From contig NZ_WUEG01000004.1 in NCBI RefSeq assembly GCF_010468565.1, positions 186,001 through 250,000 of the forward strand: 64,000 bases of DNA, read 5' to 3'. A program made the position numbers and the translations under genes. This document shows, piece by piece, positions 17,527 to 26,649 of the stretch. The DNA comes from Allomuricauda sp. TY007. Lineage in GTDB: Bacteria > Bacteroidota > Bacteroidia > Flavobacteriales > Flavobacteriaceae. The notes under the pieces were generated by a model, which was given only the letters and a program-made list of their open reading frames with translations, was not told the origin of the DNA and searched no databases. Position 1 is the stretch's first letter, and each line of letters opens with the position of its first letter.

Positions 17527-18183
17527 ATGGAGATAAAAGGTGTAATATTTGATTTTAATGGCACCCTGTTTTTTGATACCCACTTGCATAATCAGGCTTG
17601 GGACATTTTTTTAAAGAAGCATTCCTTTGTACTCACCGACGATGAGAAAAACCTTAAAATCCATGGTAAAAACAATGCTGAAATCATGTCCAATCTGTTC
17701 TCCAAAAATCTATCAAAAGATGACATAAACACCTTAAGTATAGAAAAAGAGGATATTTACCAGTCGCTATGTTTAAAAGAAAAAATGGAGTTGGCTCCCG
17801 GAGTTTTGGATCTTTTGGAATATCTGGATAAAAACCATATCCCATTTACCATTGCAACGGCTTCTGATTTATACAATCTGCAGTTCTATTTTGAACACTT
17901 GGAGCTAAAAAAATATTTTGACCTGGACCGAATCGTTTATAGCAATGGAGAAATAAAAAGTAAGCCCCATCCAGAAATCTTTTTAAAAGCTATGGATGTT
18001 TTAGAAATCGATGCCAGTGAAACGTTGATTTTTGAAGATTCGACCTCAGGAATACTGGCAGCTGAAAACTCCAAGGCCAAAAAAGTCATTATCGTTGATT
18101 CGGCCAAAAATGATTACAGCCAATGGAATTATGATGTGATTACTTCTTTTGATGAAATCGACACCTCTATTTTTAAAACCTAG
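17527..18183 (+). CDS. HAD-family phosphatase, beta-phosphoglucomutase-like
   Basis: A 218-residue haloacid-dehalogenase superfamily enzyme, subfamily IA, with a helical cap. Motif I is DFNGT at residues 9-13: the nucleophile Asp9 is present, but the usual second Asp (DxD) is Asn11. Motif II is ATASD, motif III lies around KPHPEIF, and motif IV is FEDSTSGILAA. The change at the acid/base position suggests altered chemistry or a slow enzyme. The ATG at 17527 is preferred to the in-frame TTG at 17518. It follows the Dabb gene by 46 bases on the same strand. Confidence 0.88.
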   Translation: MEIKGVIFDFNGTLFFDTHLHNQAWDIFLKKHSFVLTDDEKNLKIHGKNNAEIMSNLFSKNLSKDDINTLSIEKEDIYQSLCLKEKMELAPGVLDLLEYLDKNHIPFTIATASDLYNLQFYFEHLELKKYFDLDRIVYSNGEIKSKPHPEIFLKAMDVLEIDASETLIFEDSTSGILAAENSKAKKVIIVDSAKNDYSQWNYDVITSFDEIDTSIFKT

Positions 18184-18259
18184 CCAGACCTACTGCTAAT
18201 TTAAAAAGAAAAAACCACCATCACAGTCCAGCGGAATCTGATGGCAGCTCAAAAATCAT

Positions 18260-18556
18260 TTACACTTCCAACACGGCATTCTCGGTTCCGGCATAATCGT
18301 TCCATTGATAACGATCGGCCTCGGAATCGTTGGTATAATTACCGTCAATCAAGTATCTAAACTCGTAGCTGTTTTCTACAGGTAGCTCAAACGTGCCCTT
18401 AAAGGTCCCGTTCTTTAATTTCTTCAGGCTGCTTTTTTTTGGGTTCCATTTATTGAAATCACCAACTACCGCAACGCTCTCAGCCCCATCTGCAGGAACG
18501 GTGAAGGTTACTTTGCAGATTGGCTTGCTCTTTAGGTATTGTTTCTTAATCGCCAT
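18260..18556 (-). CDS. Stand-alone CBM48 / isoamylase N-terminal-like domain protein
   Basis: A 98-residue protein that is a single glycogen/starch-binding-type immunoglobulin fold (CBM48, AMPK-beta like): VTFTVPADGAESVAVVGDFNKWNP, LKKLKNGTFKGTFELP and SYEFRYLIDGNYTNDSEADRY are typical. No catalytic domain is attached. It may bind alpha-glucans or act as a regulatory subunit. No glycogen gene is adjacent; the intergenic 18557-18712 stretch on its 5' side is AT-rich. Confidence 0.88.
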   Translation of the reverse strand: MAIKKQYLKSKPICKVTFTVPADGAESVAVVGDFNKWNPKKSSLKKLKNGTFKGTFELPVENSYEFRYLIDGNYTNDSEADRYQWNDYAGTENAVLEV

Positions 18557-18712
18557 GGTACCAATAATTTAAATTAAGGGCAAAGCAACAGATAAAACCT
18601 CTTATTTACAATAAGTTACGTTCGATTTATCAAATTGATAAAATACCCCTAACAATAGGATTACTTTTACAAAAATAAGTACTGATGTTTCCTGAAAAAT
18701 GATTCAGGTCAT

Positions 18713-19792
18713 TCAGGACCGTAATATTTTTGCAATGGCCTCGATTTCCTCTTCGGTATTGTAAAAATGAAAGCTCAAGCGGATGCCTCCCCCACGTGGT
18801 GAGGCCACCACATTTTCCTCAGTGAGCTTATTGAAGAGCTTCTCATCTCCCTTAATATTGAATATGGTGCTGTGCTGCTTTCTTTTAGTGACGGAAGGGG
18901 GCAACAGGTCCAGTTCTGTAAAAGCGGCCATTGCCTTTTTTGATAGCTTTTGCAATTGCGCCTGCACATTCTCTGGACCTATTTCGTCCAAAAATTTAAC
19001 GGCGAATTCCAAACTTCCAAAATTGAGGGAATCCAAATGGCCTGGCTCCAAAAATTTACAAAAGGTTATGCTGTTACGTTTGGATGCATCGTTATCTACA
19101 GAACCGTTTCCTATACCTCTAAGTTCAAACTGATCCATCACTTCGTCTTTAACCAAGAAAAAACCATTGCCATACCCCGCCAACATCCATTTATAGGCAC
19201 TGGTTCCCAAAATATCAATCCCGGAATTTTTAAAATCAAAAGGTTCTGTGCCACAATATTGGGTGCCATCGGCCAAAATAATCAGGTTGGGAAACTCTTT
19301 TTTTAAATCTTTCAGAAAATCAAAATCAATACGAATGCCATCTACCCATTGTACCAAACTGAGTGCCAAGACATCAACATCCCCCGTTTTTACTTTTTTA
19401 TGGATGTTTTCTTCCATGTGCACATCGGCATCCACATAATCCCGCTTAAAATTTCGGGTCTCGAAGGGCCAGTTTACACTCGGGTAATCCTTGTTGACCA
19501 ACAACACTTTTTTATCCTTGGGCAATCCTTCCAGCAACAAATTGAACCCTAAACTAAAGTTGGGCACCAAAGCCACGTTTTCGGGCTTGCAATTAAAAAA
19601 TTTTCCGACGGTTTTCTTGATCTCGGGCATATGGGCAAAGCCCTTGTTCTTCATTTCGCTGCCGCCGATCAGGTAATCGAGGTCGTGCCCTTGACGCCAT
19701 TCCATTAAATCTTCACTCAATAAACCAGAGGCAGCGGTATTGGCATAAACACATTGGTTAAGAACAGGGAATTTTTTTCTTAAGTTTTGCAT
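18713..19792 (-). CDS. Aminotransferase class V-fold PLP-dependent enzyme
   Basis: A 359-residue fold-type I PLP enzyme. The N-terminus FPVLNQCVYANTAASGLLSED matches class V members; the Asp in ILADGTQYCG holds the cofactor nitrogen and the Schiff-base lysine is in GTSAYKWMLAGYGNGF. The order resembles cysteine desulfurase or kynureninase-like enzymes, but the C-terminal active-site cysteine loop of IscS/SufS is not seen, so a SufS role is unlikely. Substrate unknown. It is divergent from the 2TM gene and their 5' ends are 54 bases apart. Confidence 0.88.
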   Translation of the reverse strand: MQNLRKKFPVLNQCVYANTAASGLLSEDLMEWRQGHDLDYLIGGSEMKNKGFAHMPEIKKTVGKFFNCKPENVALVPNFSLGFNLLLEGLPKDKKVLLVNKDYPSVNWPFETRNFKRDYVDADVHMEENIHKKVKTGDVDVLALSLVQWVDGIRIDFDFLKDLKKEFPNLIILADGTQYCGTEPFDFKNSGIDILGTSAYKWMLAGYGNGFFLVKDEVMDQFELRGIGNGSVDNDASKRNSITFCKFLEPGHLDSLNFGSLEFAVKFLDEIGPENVQAQLQKLSKKAMAAFTELDLLPPSVTKRKQHSTIFNIKGDEKLFNKLTEENVVASPRGGGIRLSFHFYNTEEEIEAIAKILRS

Positions 19793-19846
19793 ATCGGGAT
19801 TTTTGGATACAATTCAGTTATCTTTGTTGATAAAGATAGCCATTCC

Positions 19847-20239
19847 ATGTTGTCATTTGGTAAAAAGAAGAAGCCCGAAATAGATATGGAGCAGCACGAA
19901 CTTTTGGAGTATGCCCATAAACGCATCAAACAAAAGAAAAGGTTGTTCATCCACTTTGTGATTTTTTTGATCGGTAGTATTTTTTTGATTCTCGCCAACA
20001 AGGTGCTCAAGTACGGGGAAGCCTACGATTGGTCCGTATGGATCCTATTGGCTTGGGCTTTTTTGGTTGCCCTGCATACATTCAATGTTTTTGTGACCCA
20101 TAAGTTCATGGGACAAAATTGGGAACGTCAACAACGGGAACGATTGGTTAATCTTCAAAAAAAGCGCATTGGCGAAATCCAGAAGGAAATAGAGACGGAT
20201 TTCCCGCTTTCCAAAATCAATAAAAAAAAAGATCAATGA
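19847..20239 (+). CDS. 2TM domain protein
   Basis: A 130-residue protein with a basic N-terminus (MLSFGKKKKPEIDM), a short helix (LLEYAHKRIKQKKRLFIHF), two membrane segments (VIFLIGSIFLILANKVL and WILLAWAFLVALHTFNVFV), and a charged C-terminal coil. This is the 2TM domain architecture, sometimes found attached to LytTR regulators in Bacteroidota. I chose the ATG at 19847; the longer frame from 19787 would overlap the divergent aminotransferase. A -7-like TATCTTTG lies at 19819-19826. Its stop overlaps the folA start (ATGA), so translation is coupled. Confidence 0.85.
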   Translation: MLSFGKKKKPEIDMEQHELLEYAHKRIKQKKRLFIHFVIFLIGSIFLILANKVLKYGEAYDWSVWILLAWAFLVALHTFNVFVTHKFMGQNWERQQRERLVNLQKKRIGEIQKEIETDFPLSKINKKKDQ

Positions 20240-20733
20240 GGCGATTGATCATTATTGCGGCGGCGGCCGAAAACAATGCCCTGGGCAAGGACAACGACTT
20301 GGTTTGGCACTTACCGGACGATTTTAAACGTTTTAAAAGTTTGACCTCCGGGCACAAAATAATCATGGGCAGAAAAACCTTGGAGAGCTTTCCCAAGCCT
20401 TTACCCAACCGAACACACATTGCCATTACCCGAGATGAAGATTATACGCCCAAGTTCCCTTGTACCATTGTGCATTCCATTGGTGAAGCCATTGGTTTGG
20501 TAGAGGACAATGAAACTGCTTTTATTATTGGTGGCGGCAAAATCTACAAACAATCCATGGCCATAGCCACGGACATTGAACTCACAAGGGTGCATGGTAT
20601 TTTTGAGGCAGACGCCTTTTTTCCCGAGATTGATGAAGAACAATGGGAATTGGTAAACGAGGAGCATCATCCAAAGGATGATAGGCACAAATATGATTTT
20701 ACTTACTTAACCTACCGAAGAAAGGAAGAATAG
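20236..20733 (+). CDS. folA: Dihydrofolate reductase
   Basis: Reduces dihydrofolate to tetrahydrofolate with NADPH; target of trimethoprim. The 165-residue protein has AENNALGKDNDLVWHLPDDFKRF with the catalytic acid Asp29, MGRKTLESF, the AFIIGGGKIYKQ nucleotide-binding glycine cluster, and the ELTRVH segment. Length is standard. It overlaps the 2TM gene by four bases. thyA, its functional partner, is at 14 kb rather than adjacent. Confidence 0.96.
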   Translation: MRRLIIIAAAAENNALGKDNDLVWHLPDDFKRFKSLTSGHKIIMGRKTLESFPKPLPNRTHIAITRDEDYTPKFPCTIVHSIGEAIGLVEDNETAFIIGGGKIYKQSMAIATDIELTRVHGIFEADAFFPEIDEEQWELVNEEHHPKDDRHKYDFTYLTYRRKEE

Positions 20734-20930
20734 GCCATCGGGGAAACTGAAATTCCAAGCACTTAAGTTAAGAGTGATGAGTTAGGAGTTCTGAGTTTTA
20801 TCCTTTTTTTTGACACTCTTGTTTGCCACAGGCAGAGATAGCACAAATTGACTAAACACACTTGAACTTGATATTTATGTCAAGTCAGAATCGTCTATTA
20901 TCTATCTTTTCTTGCCCAGTTTTTCAATGC

Positions 20931-21707
20931 TCAGAAATCCAGGTAGGCAACTTGGGCAGTCGGTCGGTCAACCAAATCTTTTAGAACCTCAACATCGGCA
21001 TTGGTGTAAAAGATATGTTCTGGTTCAGCAACACTGGAAAGCAAGTTATTGTGCTCCAAAACAGCTTTGGTTTGACGAGCCACGGCCTCTCCCGAATCTA
21101 TGATGTTGATGTGTTCCGGCAATATATCCTTAAGTACGGGCATCAAATACGGGTAATGGGTGCAACCAAGCACCAAACAATCTATGTTTTGATCGAGCAT
21201 GGGCTGCAAAAAAGCCTGCAGGAGCGTTTTCATTTCTTCGGATTGAATTTTACCTGCTTCAATGAGCTCCACCAGTCCTTTGCCCTCTTGTTCCAGCACG
21301 GTAATTCCTTCGGCGAAGAGTTTGGAGGTATTGTGAAACAAACTGCTGGAGAGCGTTCCCTTGGTGGCCAAAACCCCCACTTTTTTGGTTTTGGTATGAA
21401 GGGCCGCAGGTTTGATGGCTGGTTCTATTCCAATAAAAGGAACATTGTAGTGGGAACGGAGGTAATCTATGGCGTTTGTTGTGGCAGTATTACAGGCGAC
21501 CAGAACAATTTTACAGCCTTGGCCCAGTAAATACTCCGTATTCTTGATGCTGAGTCTTAGAATCTCTTCTTTTGACTTTTCACCATAAGGAGCATTGGCA
21601 CTATCGGCCAAGTAAATGGTTTTTTCGTTGGGAAGCATCTTTGCTACCTCTTTCCAAATAGAGGTGCCGCCCACCCCTGAGTCAAAAATTCCTATTGGTT
21701 TTGGCAT
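20931..21707 (-). CDS. murI: Glutamate racemase
   Basis: Supplies D-glutamate for peptidoglycan. The 258-residue protein has IGIFDSGVGGTS, the first catalytic cysteine in VACNTATTNA, and the second in CLVLGCTHYPYL, with the expected spacing. It is the last gene of the minus-strand envelope run; a terminator separates it from ompH. The 197-base gap downstream (20734-20930) holds only AT-rich sequence with short GAGTTAGGAGTTCTGAGTT-like repeats. Confidence 0.95.
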   Translation of the reverse strand: MPKPIGIFDSGVGGTSIWKEVAKMLPNEKTIYLADSANAPYGEKSKEEILRLSIKNTEYLLGQGCKIVLVACNTATTNAIDYLRSHYNVPFIGIEPAIKPAALHTKTKKVGVLATKGTLSSSLFHNTSKLFAEGITVLEQEGKGLVELIEAGKIQSEEMKTLLQAFLQPMLDQNIDCLVLGCTHYPYLMPVLKDILPEHINIIDSGEAVARQTKAVLEHNNLLSSVAEPEHIFYTNADVEVLKDLVDRPTAQVAYLDF

Positions 21708-21740
21708 GCTTAAAAATAGTGGCTTAAATTTTTATGGCAT

Positions 21741-21772
21741 AAAAAAACCGCTTTTAATAAAAGCGGTTTTTT
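21741..21772. terminator. Terminator after the second ompH
   Basis: Stem AAAAACCGCTTTT / AAAAGCGGTTTTT with an AATA loop and flanking A/T runs, between ompH and murI on the minus strand. Confidence 0.85.
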
Positions 21773-21793
21773 AAAATATTGTAAAATCACGGT

Positions 21794-22303
21794 TTAGAAA
21801 CCCAATTCTTGTTTTACTTCTTGCAAAAGGTCTGGACCTTTGGCTACGATCAAGCTCAAACCTGGGCTGGCATCGATTACATAGTCGTAACCTTTGGCCG
21901 CTGCAACTTTTTCAATAGCTGCTTTTGCTTTTTCGGAAATTGGGGCAAACAATTCTTGTTGCTTTTTCTGCATTTCTTGCATAGCCGCTTGCTCAGCTTC
22001 TTGAATGTTTTTCTCGAACCCTTGAAGCTCTACCGCTCTTTGTTCGTTTTCTTCCCTTGTTTTGGAAGTGGCTTCGTTTTGGTATTGAGTATACTTGTTT
22101 TGAAGCTCTGTCATGGAGCTTTGAATGTCTGCTCTGTAGGTTTCTTGTAATTTCTTCAATTCAGCTTGCGCAGCCTTCATCTCCGGCATTTCAGACAATA
22201 ATTGCTGTACATTAATGTGTGCAACCTTGCTCTGTGCATTTACAAAACCCGTAGCCGCAACAAACAATACTAGGGCTACAGCAATCCTTTTTACATTTTT
22301 CAT
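21794..22303 (-). CDS. OmpH/Skp-family periplasmic chaperone, copy 2
   Basis: A 169-residue OmpH/Skp protein that holds unfolded outer-membrane proteins in the periplasm. Signal peptide MKNVKRIAVALVLFVAATGFVNAQ, then a head strand (SKVAHINVQQLLSEMPEM), long coiled-coil arms rich in Gln, Glu and Lys, and the closing head strand (GYDYVIDASPGLSLIVAKGPDLL). Start chosen at the ATG at 22303. It follows bamA and another ompH, the classic arrangement. Confidence 0.93.
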   Translation of the reverse strand: MKNVKRIAVALVLFVAATGFVNAQSKVAHINVQQLLSEMPEMKAAQAELKKLQETYRADIQSSMTELQNKYTQYQNEATSKTREENEQRAVELQGFEKNIQEAEQAAMQEMQKKQQELFAPISEKAKAAIEKVAAAKGYDYVIDASPGLSLIVAKGPDLLQEVKQELGF

Positions 22304-22352
22304 GATTCTCAACGTTACTTTTTTGACTTTAAATTTAGTGTTTCAATATACA

Positions 22353-23174
22353 TTATCCTATTGAATCCTTTTGTTGTTCTTGCGCTTTTTTTCGTTCTTC
22401 CAATTTGGCTTTCCGCTGGGCTTCACGCTCTTCCAATAATTTTTTTCTTCTTGCTTCGTATGCTTTCTTCCGCTCTTCGCGTTCCTTCAATTTTTCGGCC
22501 CTTCTTTCCTCTGCTGCCTTCTCTCTTTCGCTTTGGGCTTCAGCAGCTTGCTCCTGTCTTTCCTTTAGGGCATCACTGATTTGGTCTTCCTCTTCTTGGA
22601 ACTGCTCCAAACGGCTTTGCTGCTCTTGTTTTTTGTTGGATGCACTGATTTTTCTGGTGCGTCCTATCTCCCTTAAAACCAAGTCACTGATATCGTGTCT
22701 TTTTTCGGAGTACAACATTACAACATCTGCGGATTTATCAAAAATAAAATCGTATCTTTTATTGGCACCGATTTTTTGAACTTCGTTGAAAACCTGATCC
22801 TGTATCGGCTGTATTAAAAGTTGTTTTTGCAATACCAAATCCCCTTGCGGTCCAAAACGGTCTTGTTGGTAGTCCAACATTTCCTTTTCCAGAATTTGGA
22901 TTTCCTCTTCCCGCTCCAAGATCAGTTCATCGGTCAAAAGTACTTTTTCCGCCATCAAATCTTTTTTCATTTGATCAATAACGCTTTGCTTCAGCTCAAT
23001 TTCTTGTTTCCATTTTTGGGCCTTGGCGTTTAATTGTTCGGTGGCATCCCGATACTCTTCCACATTTTCGAGGATGTATTCCATATCCACGTACCCTATC
23101 CGCACTCCTCTTTGGGAGAACCCATAAAGGGACGACATCAAAACAACTAATGATAAAAGAACTTTGGTATTCAT
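22353..23174 (-). CDS. OmpH/Skp-family protein with long charged C-terminal extension
   Basis: A 273-residue OmpH-family protein. Signal peptide about residues 1-20; head strands RGVRIGYVDMEYILENVEEYRDA and KRYDFIFDKSADVVMLYSEKRHDISDLVL flank coiled-coil arms. Unlike its 169-residue neighbour it continues for about 95 residues of almost pure Arg/Glu/Lys/Gln coil (DALKERQEQAAEAQSERE...). That tail could form a long single alpha-helix. It lies between bamA and the second ompH on the same strand. The Skp-like role is from family knowledge; the role of the tail is unknown. Confidence 0.92.
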   Translation of the reverse strand: MNTKVLLSLVVLMSSLYGFSQRGVRIGYVDMEYILENVEEYRDATEQLNAKAQKWKQEIELKQSVIDQMKKDLMAEKVLLTDELILEREEEIQILEKEMLDYQQDRFGPQGDLVLQKQLLIQPIQDQVFNEVQKIGANKRYDFIFDKSADVVMLYSEKRHDISDLVLREIGRTRKISASNKKQEQQSRLEQFQEEEDQISDALKERQEQAAEAQSEREKAAEERRAEKLKEREERKKAYEARRKKLLEEREAQRKAKLEERKKAQEQQKDSIG

Positions 23175-23272
23175 CTTTGATTCCGCATTTTACATAGAAA
23201 ATATCGTGCCAAAATTACTAATTAATTTATAATGAATCATTTACAAATTAGCAATACACGATTTTTCATTGA

Positions 23273-25936
23273 TTAAAACTGCTGCCCGATGATGAAGTGC
23301 GTTTGCCAGCCGCTTGGCCCAACTGATCCTGGACGGGCATCGGTATCGAAGCCGTAACCAAAATCAATCCCCAAGAGTCCGAATGCCGGCATAAATATAC
23401 GTAGCCCCACTCCGGCAGATCTTTTTAACTCAAACGGATTATAATCATTAAAATTGTTGAAGGCATTACCTGCCTCTAAAAATGATAGTGCATAAATAGA
23501 TGCTGAAGGTTTTAAAGTCAATGGGTAACGCAATTCCAGAGAGAATTTATTGTAAATGGTACCTCCATCCTGTTCCAACCTATTGGTTACGGCATTGGTA
23601 CTGTACGGGGTTAGTGATTGGTTTTCGTAACCACGTAACTGCACTACGTCCCTACCATCTAAAGTAAAGTTTCCTAAACCATCTCCTCCCACGTAAAAAC
23701 GTTCAAAAGGAACGTTTCCAATATCGTGGTTATAGGCACCCAAAAATCCAAATTCGGCATTGGTTCGTAAAGTAAGCTTACCAACTATGGCTTGATACCA
23801 ATCCCCTTTGAATTTTACCTTATAGTACTCTAACAATTTAAATCTTTCCTCCTCCATTCGTTCCAATTCCTCACGAAGTTGGTTAAACTCAAGCTGTTCT
23901 TCAGTTGTTGAAGGCTCTCCTATTTCTCGAAGCCTTACATTTACATCGTCAATATCCTCTTTTAACGCTCCAAAATCCTTCCCACCGAACAGGGAATAGG
24001 GCGGTGTGAATTTGGCCGTCAACTCAAAGTTGGAACCCGAGGTGGGGAAAATTCTACTGGGTCCTTGGGAACTTCTGGAAATACCAAAAGTGTAACTTAG
24101 GGAGTTGGAGCTGCCATTACCAAAATTGAAGAGCCCACTATTGTAATCGTTAAAATCGTACAATTGATAGCTCAACGAGTGTGAAATGGTAAAGAAATCG
24201 TCTGGCCACTGTACTCTTTTGGCCAAACCTGCAGATACTCCAGTAATAGCGAAACCCCTTGATTTATCTACATCGAACCTTCCATTTTCGTCGTATTGTG
24301 TTCTAAACTGCTGTGTCCTGGAAACAGACAAATTAAACCTAACGGGTTTTTTACCGCCCAACCAAGGTTCCGAGAAATTTAAACTGTACACACGGAAAGT
24401 CCTACTGGCCTGCAAACGCAAAGCAAAGGTTTGGCCATCTCCCATAGGAACAGGTTTATAGGCTTCCTTGTTAAAAATGTTCTTTAAGGAGAAGTTACTA
24501 AAGGAAAGCCCCAAAGTACCGATGAAACCACCGCCACCAAAACCACCTTGAAGCTCAATTTGGCTGGAACCTGATTCCACCAAGCTATAATTCACATCCA
24601 CTGTTCCCGCATTGGGGTCTGGATTGATGATGTCCGGAACAATTTGCTCGGCATCAAAAAATCCAAGTTGTCCCAACTCCCTAATGGTCCTTACTATATT
24701 GGATTTACTGTATTTTTGACCTGGCCTTGTACGAATCTCTCTATATATTACGTGATCGTTGGTCTTATCGTTTCCAGAAACGGTCACATGGTCCAAAAAG
24801 GTTTCTTTCCCCTCTATGATCCGTATTTCAAAATCAATGGTGTCGTTTACAGCGGAAACCTCGACCGGGTTAATGCTTGAGAACAAATACCCATTGTTTT
24901 GGTAGAGGTTGGTCAAATCTTGGGCATCCGGGTCGGAATCGTCTGCAACACGCTCTTTAAGCAGTACTCCATTATAGGTGTCCCCTTTTTTGATACCCAA
25001 TACTTGGCTCAGCATCCTATCTGTGTACACCGAGTTGCCCACAAAATCTATATCGCCAAAATAGTACTTATCGCCTTCTTCTACTTTAATGGTCAACTCA
25101 ATGTTCTTCTCATCCAGTTTTACAAAAGTATCCGAGAGCACCCTTGCATCCCTATACCCTCGTTCGGCATAGGTATCAATCAAGTTGTCCAAATCCTCCT
25201 CATAGTCCGCTTCGATGTATTTGGACTTTTTCCAAAATCGGTAAAACTTTTTCTTCTTGGTGTTTTTAAGCGATTTCCTCAGCTTTTTATTGGACAGCTT
25301 TTCGTTACCAACAAAGTTGATGTCCTTTATCTTTACCTTATCGCCCTTGTTCACATTGATGACCATGTTCTGCACATTGGTCCCTGTGGTATCGGCAGTT
25401 GTGGCAATGCTTACCTTGGCGTTTAAAAAACCTTGCTTTTTATATTTGTTCTGAAGATAATTCTTGGTATTGGCAATTAAGCTTTCGGTGATTTTTTTCC
25501 CTTTCTTAAGGTCGGTATCGTCGATGATATCCTCCACCTTTCTCTTTTTAACACCATAGACCGTTACGTTGTTTAAGGTAGGACGTTCTGTAATATTGAG
25601 TTCCAAGAAGATTTTATCATCTTCGATTTTGGTGTAGAACATTTCCACATTGCTGAACAAATCCAGGTTCCACAACTTTTTGATCACTGCGCTTATTTCA
25701 TCGCCAGGCACCTTAATGGGTTGTCCAACACGTAAACCGGTATAACTCTTAACCGTTTGTTCGTTGTAGCTTTGTAAACCCGTTACGGTCAACCCTCCCA
25801 AAATGTATTGTTTGCCCTCTTCGAAGTCGGTCTCTTGGGCAATACCTTGGGCTGAAAATAAAAATAATGGGATAAAAAGGGTCGAAAGGATGAAATTTGT
25901 GATACCCTTAGTTAAGTTGTTCGCTCGTTTTTCCAA
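23273..25936 (-). CDS. bamA: Outer-membrane protein assembly factor BamA
   Basis: Core of the Bam complex that inserts beta-barrel proteins in the outer membrane. The 887-residue protein has a signal peptide (ending GIAQ), five POTRA domains over about residues 45-450 (for example ITERPTLNNVTVYGVKKRKVED, KVKIKDINFVGNEKLSNKKLRKSLK) and a C-terminal Omp85 barrel that ends HFIIGQQF. Inside the barrel a charged helical insert (DIDDVNVRLREIGEPSTTEEQ..ERMEEERFKLLEYYK) is present. The start is a TTG at 25936 that overlaps uppS by 29 bases; no ATG lies before the signal peptide. Confidence 0.95.
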   Translation of the reverse strand: MEKRANNLTKGITNFILSTLFIPLFLFSAQGIAQETDFEEGKQYILGGLTVTGLQSYNEQTVKSYTGLRVGQPIKVPGDEISAVIKKLWNLDLFSNVEMFYTKIEDDKIFLELNITERPTLNNVTVYGVKKRKVEDIIDDTDLKKGKKITESLIANTKNYLQNKYKKQGFLNAKVSIATTADTTGTNVQNMVINVNKGDKVKIKDINFVGNEKLSNKKLRKSLKNTKKKKFYRFWKKSKYIEADYEEDLDNLIDTYAERGYRDARVLSDTFVKLDEKNIELTIKVEEGDKYYFGDIDFVGNSVYTDRMLSQVLGIKKGDTYNGVLLKERVADDSDPDAQDLTNLYQNNGYLFSSINPVEVSAVNDTIDFEIRIIEGKETFLDHVTVSGNDKTNDHVIYREIRTRPGQKYSKSNIVRTIRELGQLGFFDAEQIVPDIINPDPNAGTVDVNYSLVESGSSQIELQGGFGGGGFIGTLGLSFSNFSLKNIFNKEAYKPVPMGDGQTFALRLQASRTFRVYSLNFSEPWLGGKKPVRFNLSVSRTQQFRTQYDENGRFDVDKSRGFAITGVSAGLAKRVQWPDDFFTISHSLSYQLYDFNDYNSGLFNFGNGSSNSLSYTFGISRSSQGPSRIFPTSGSNFELTAKFTPPYSLFGGKDFGALKEDIDDVNVRLREIGEPSTTEEQLEFNQLREELERMEEERFKLLEYYKVKFKGDWYQAIVGKLTLRTNAEFGFLGAYNHDIGNVPFERFYVGGDGLGNFTLDGRDVVQLRGYENQSLTPYSTNAVTNRLEQDGGTIYNKFSLELRYPLTLKPSASIYALSFLEAGNAFNNFNDYNPFELKRSAGVGLRIFMPAFGLLGIDFGYGFDTDARPGSVGPSGWQTHFIIGQQF

Positions 25937-26648
25937 ATCGTCGTTCTCTATTTTGGTAACTTAATATGGCCTCTACCAAATGGTTTTCTCTAAAGTCGGG
26001 CCAAAATACATCAATAAAATATAATTCGGCGTATGCAATCTGCCAAAGTAGAAAATTACTTATCCTGCATTCGCCACTTGTGCGGATAAGTAGGTCTACA
26101 TCAGGCAAAAAGTGCGCGTAAAGATGTGTATTTATAACTGTTTCATCAATATTTTCGGGGGAAATTATGTTATTTTTAACTTTGACCGCAATCTCTTGAA
26201 CCGCTGTTTTTATCTCCTCACGTGAGCCATAGCTCAATGCCAGCGTTAGGGTCATCCCCGAATTATTTTCGGTTTTGGACATTACCTCGGTCAACTCTTT
26301 ATATACTTTTGACGGTAATGTTTCTATTTTCCCAATAGCCCTTAACCTAATATTATGCTTGTTCAAGGTCTTTAGTTCCCTTTTAAGGGCGTTGACCAAA
26401 AGCTTCATCAAGGTATCTATTTCGGTTTTGGGGCGGTTCCAATTTTCGGTGGAAAAGGCATAAAGCGTTAAGAATGGAATCTGGAGTTTGGCGCAACTCT
26501 CCACGGTTTGGTTTACTGATTCCACTCCGTTCTCGTGACCAAACATGCGTATTTTGCCACGCTGCTTGGCCCATCTGCCATTACCATCCATGATAATGGC
26601 CACGTGCTGCGGCAGTTTTTCTTTGTCTACGTCTTCTAGTGTGTGCAT
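25908..26648 (-). CDS. uppS: Isoprenyl transferase (undecaprenyl diphosphate synthase)
   Basis: Builds the C55 lipid carrier for cell-wall synthesis from IPP and FPP. The 246-residue protein has the cis-prenyltransferase signature PQHVAIIMDGNGRWAKQRG with the catalytic Asp, GHENGVES, TLYAFSTENWNRP, and LLIRTSGECRISNFLLWQIAYAELYF. I chose the ATG at 26648 (MHTLEDVDKEKLP); an upstream TTG adds residues that overlap the DUF6089 gene. It begins one base after the DUF6089 stop and overlaps bamA, so the three are translationally linked. The usual GExRIS motif is present as GECRIS. Confidence 0.96.
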   Translation of the reverse strand: MHTLEDVDKEKLPQHVAIIMDGNGRWAKQRGKIRMFGHENGVESVNQTVESCAKLQIPFLTLYAFSTENWNRPKTEIDTLMKLLVNALKRELKTLNKHNIRLRAIGKIETLPSKVYKELTEVMSKTENNSGMTLTLALSYGSREEIKTAVQEIAVKVKNNIISPENIDETVINTHLYAHFLPDVDLLIRTSGECRISNFLLWQIAYAELYFIDVFWPDFRENHLVEAILSYQNRERRFGKTSEQLN

Positions 26649-26649
26649 T

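Noticed and set aside
18713..19792. SufS/IscS cysteine desulfurase
   Set aside because: The active-site cysteine loop of these enzymes is not visible and no suf or isc gene is adjacent.
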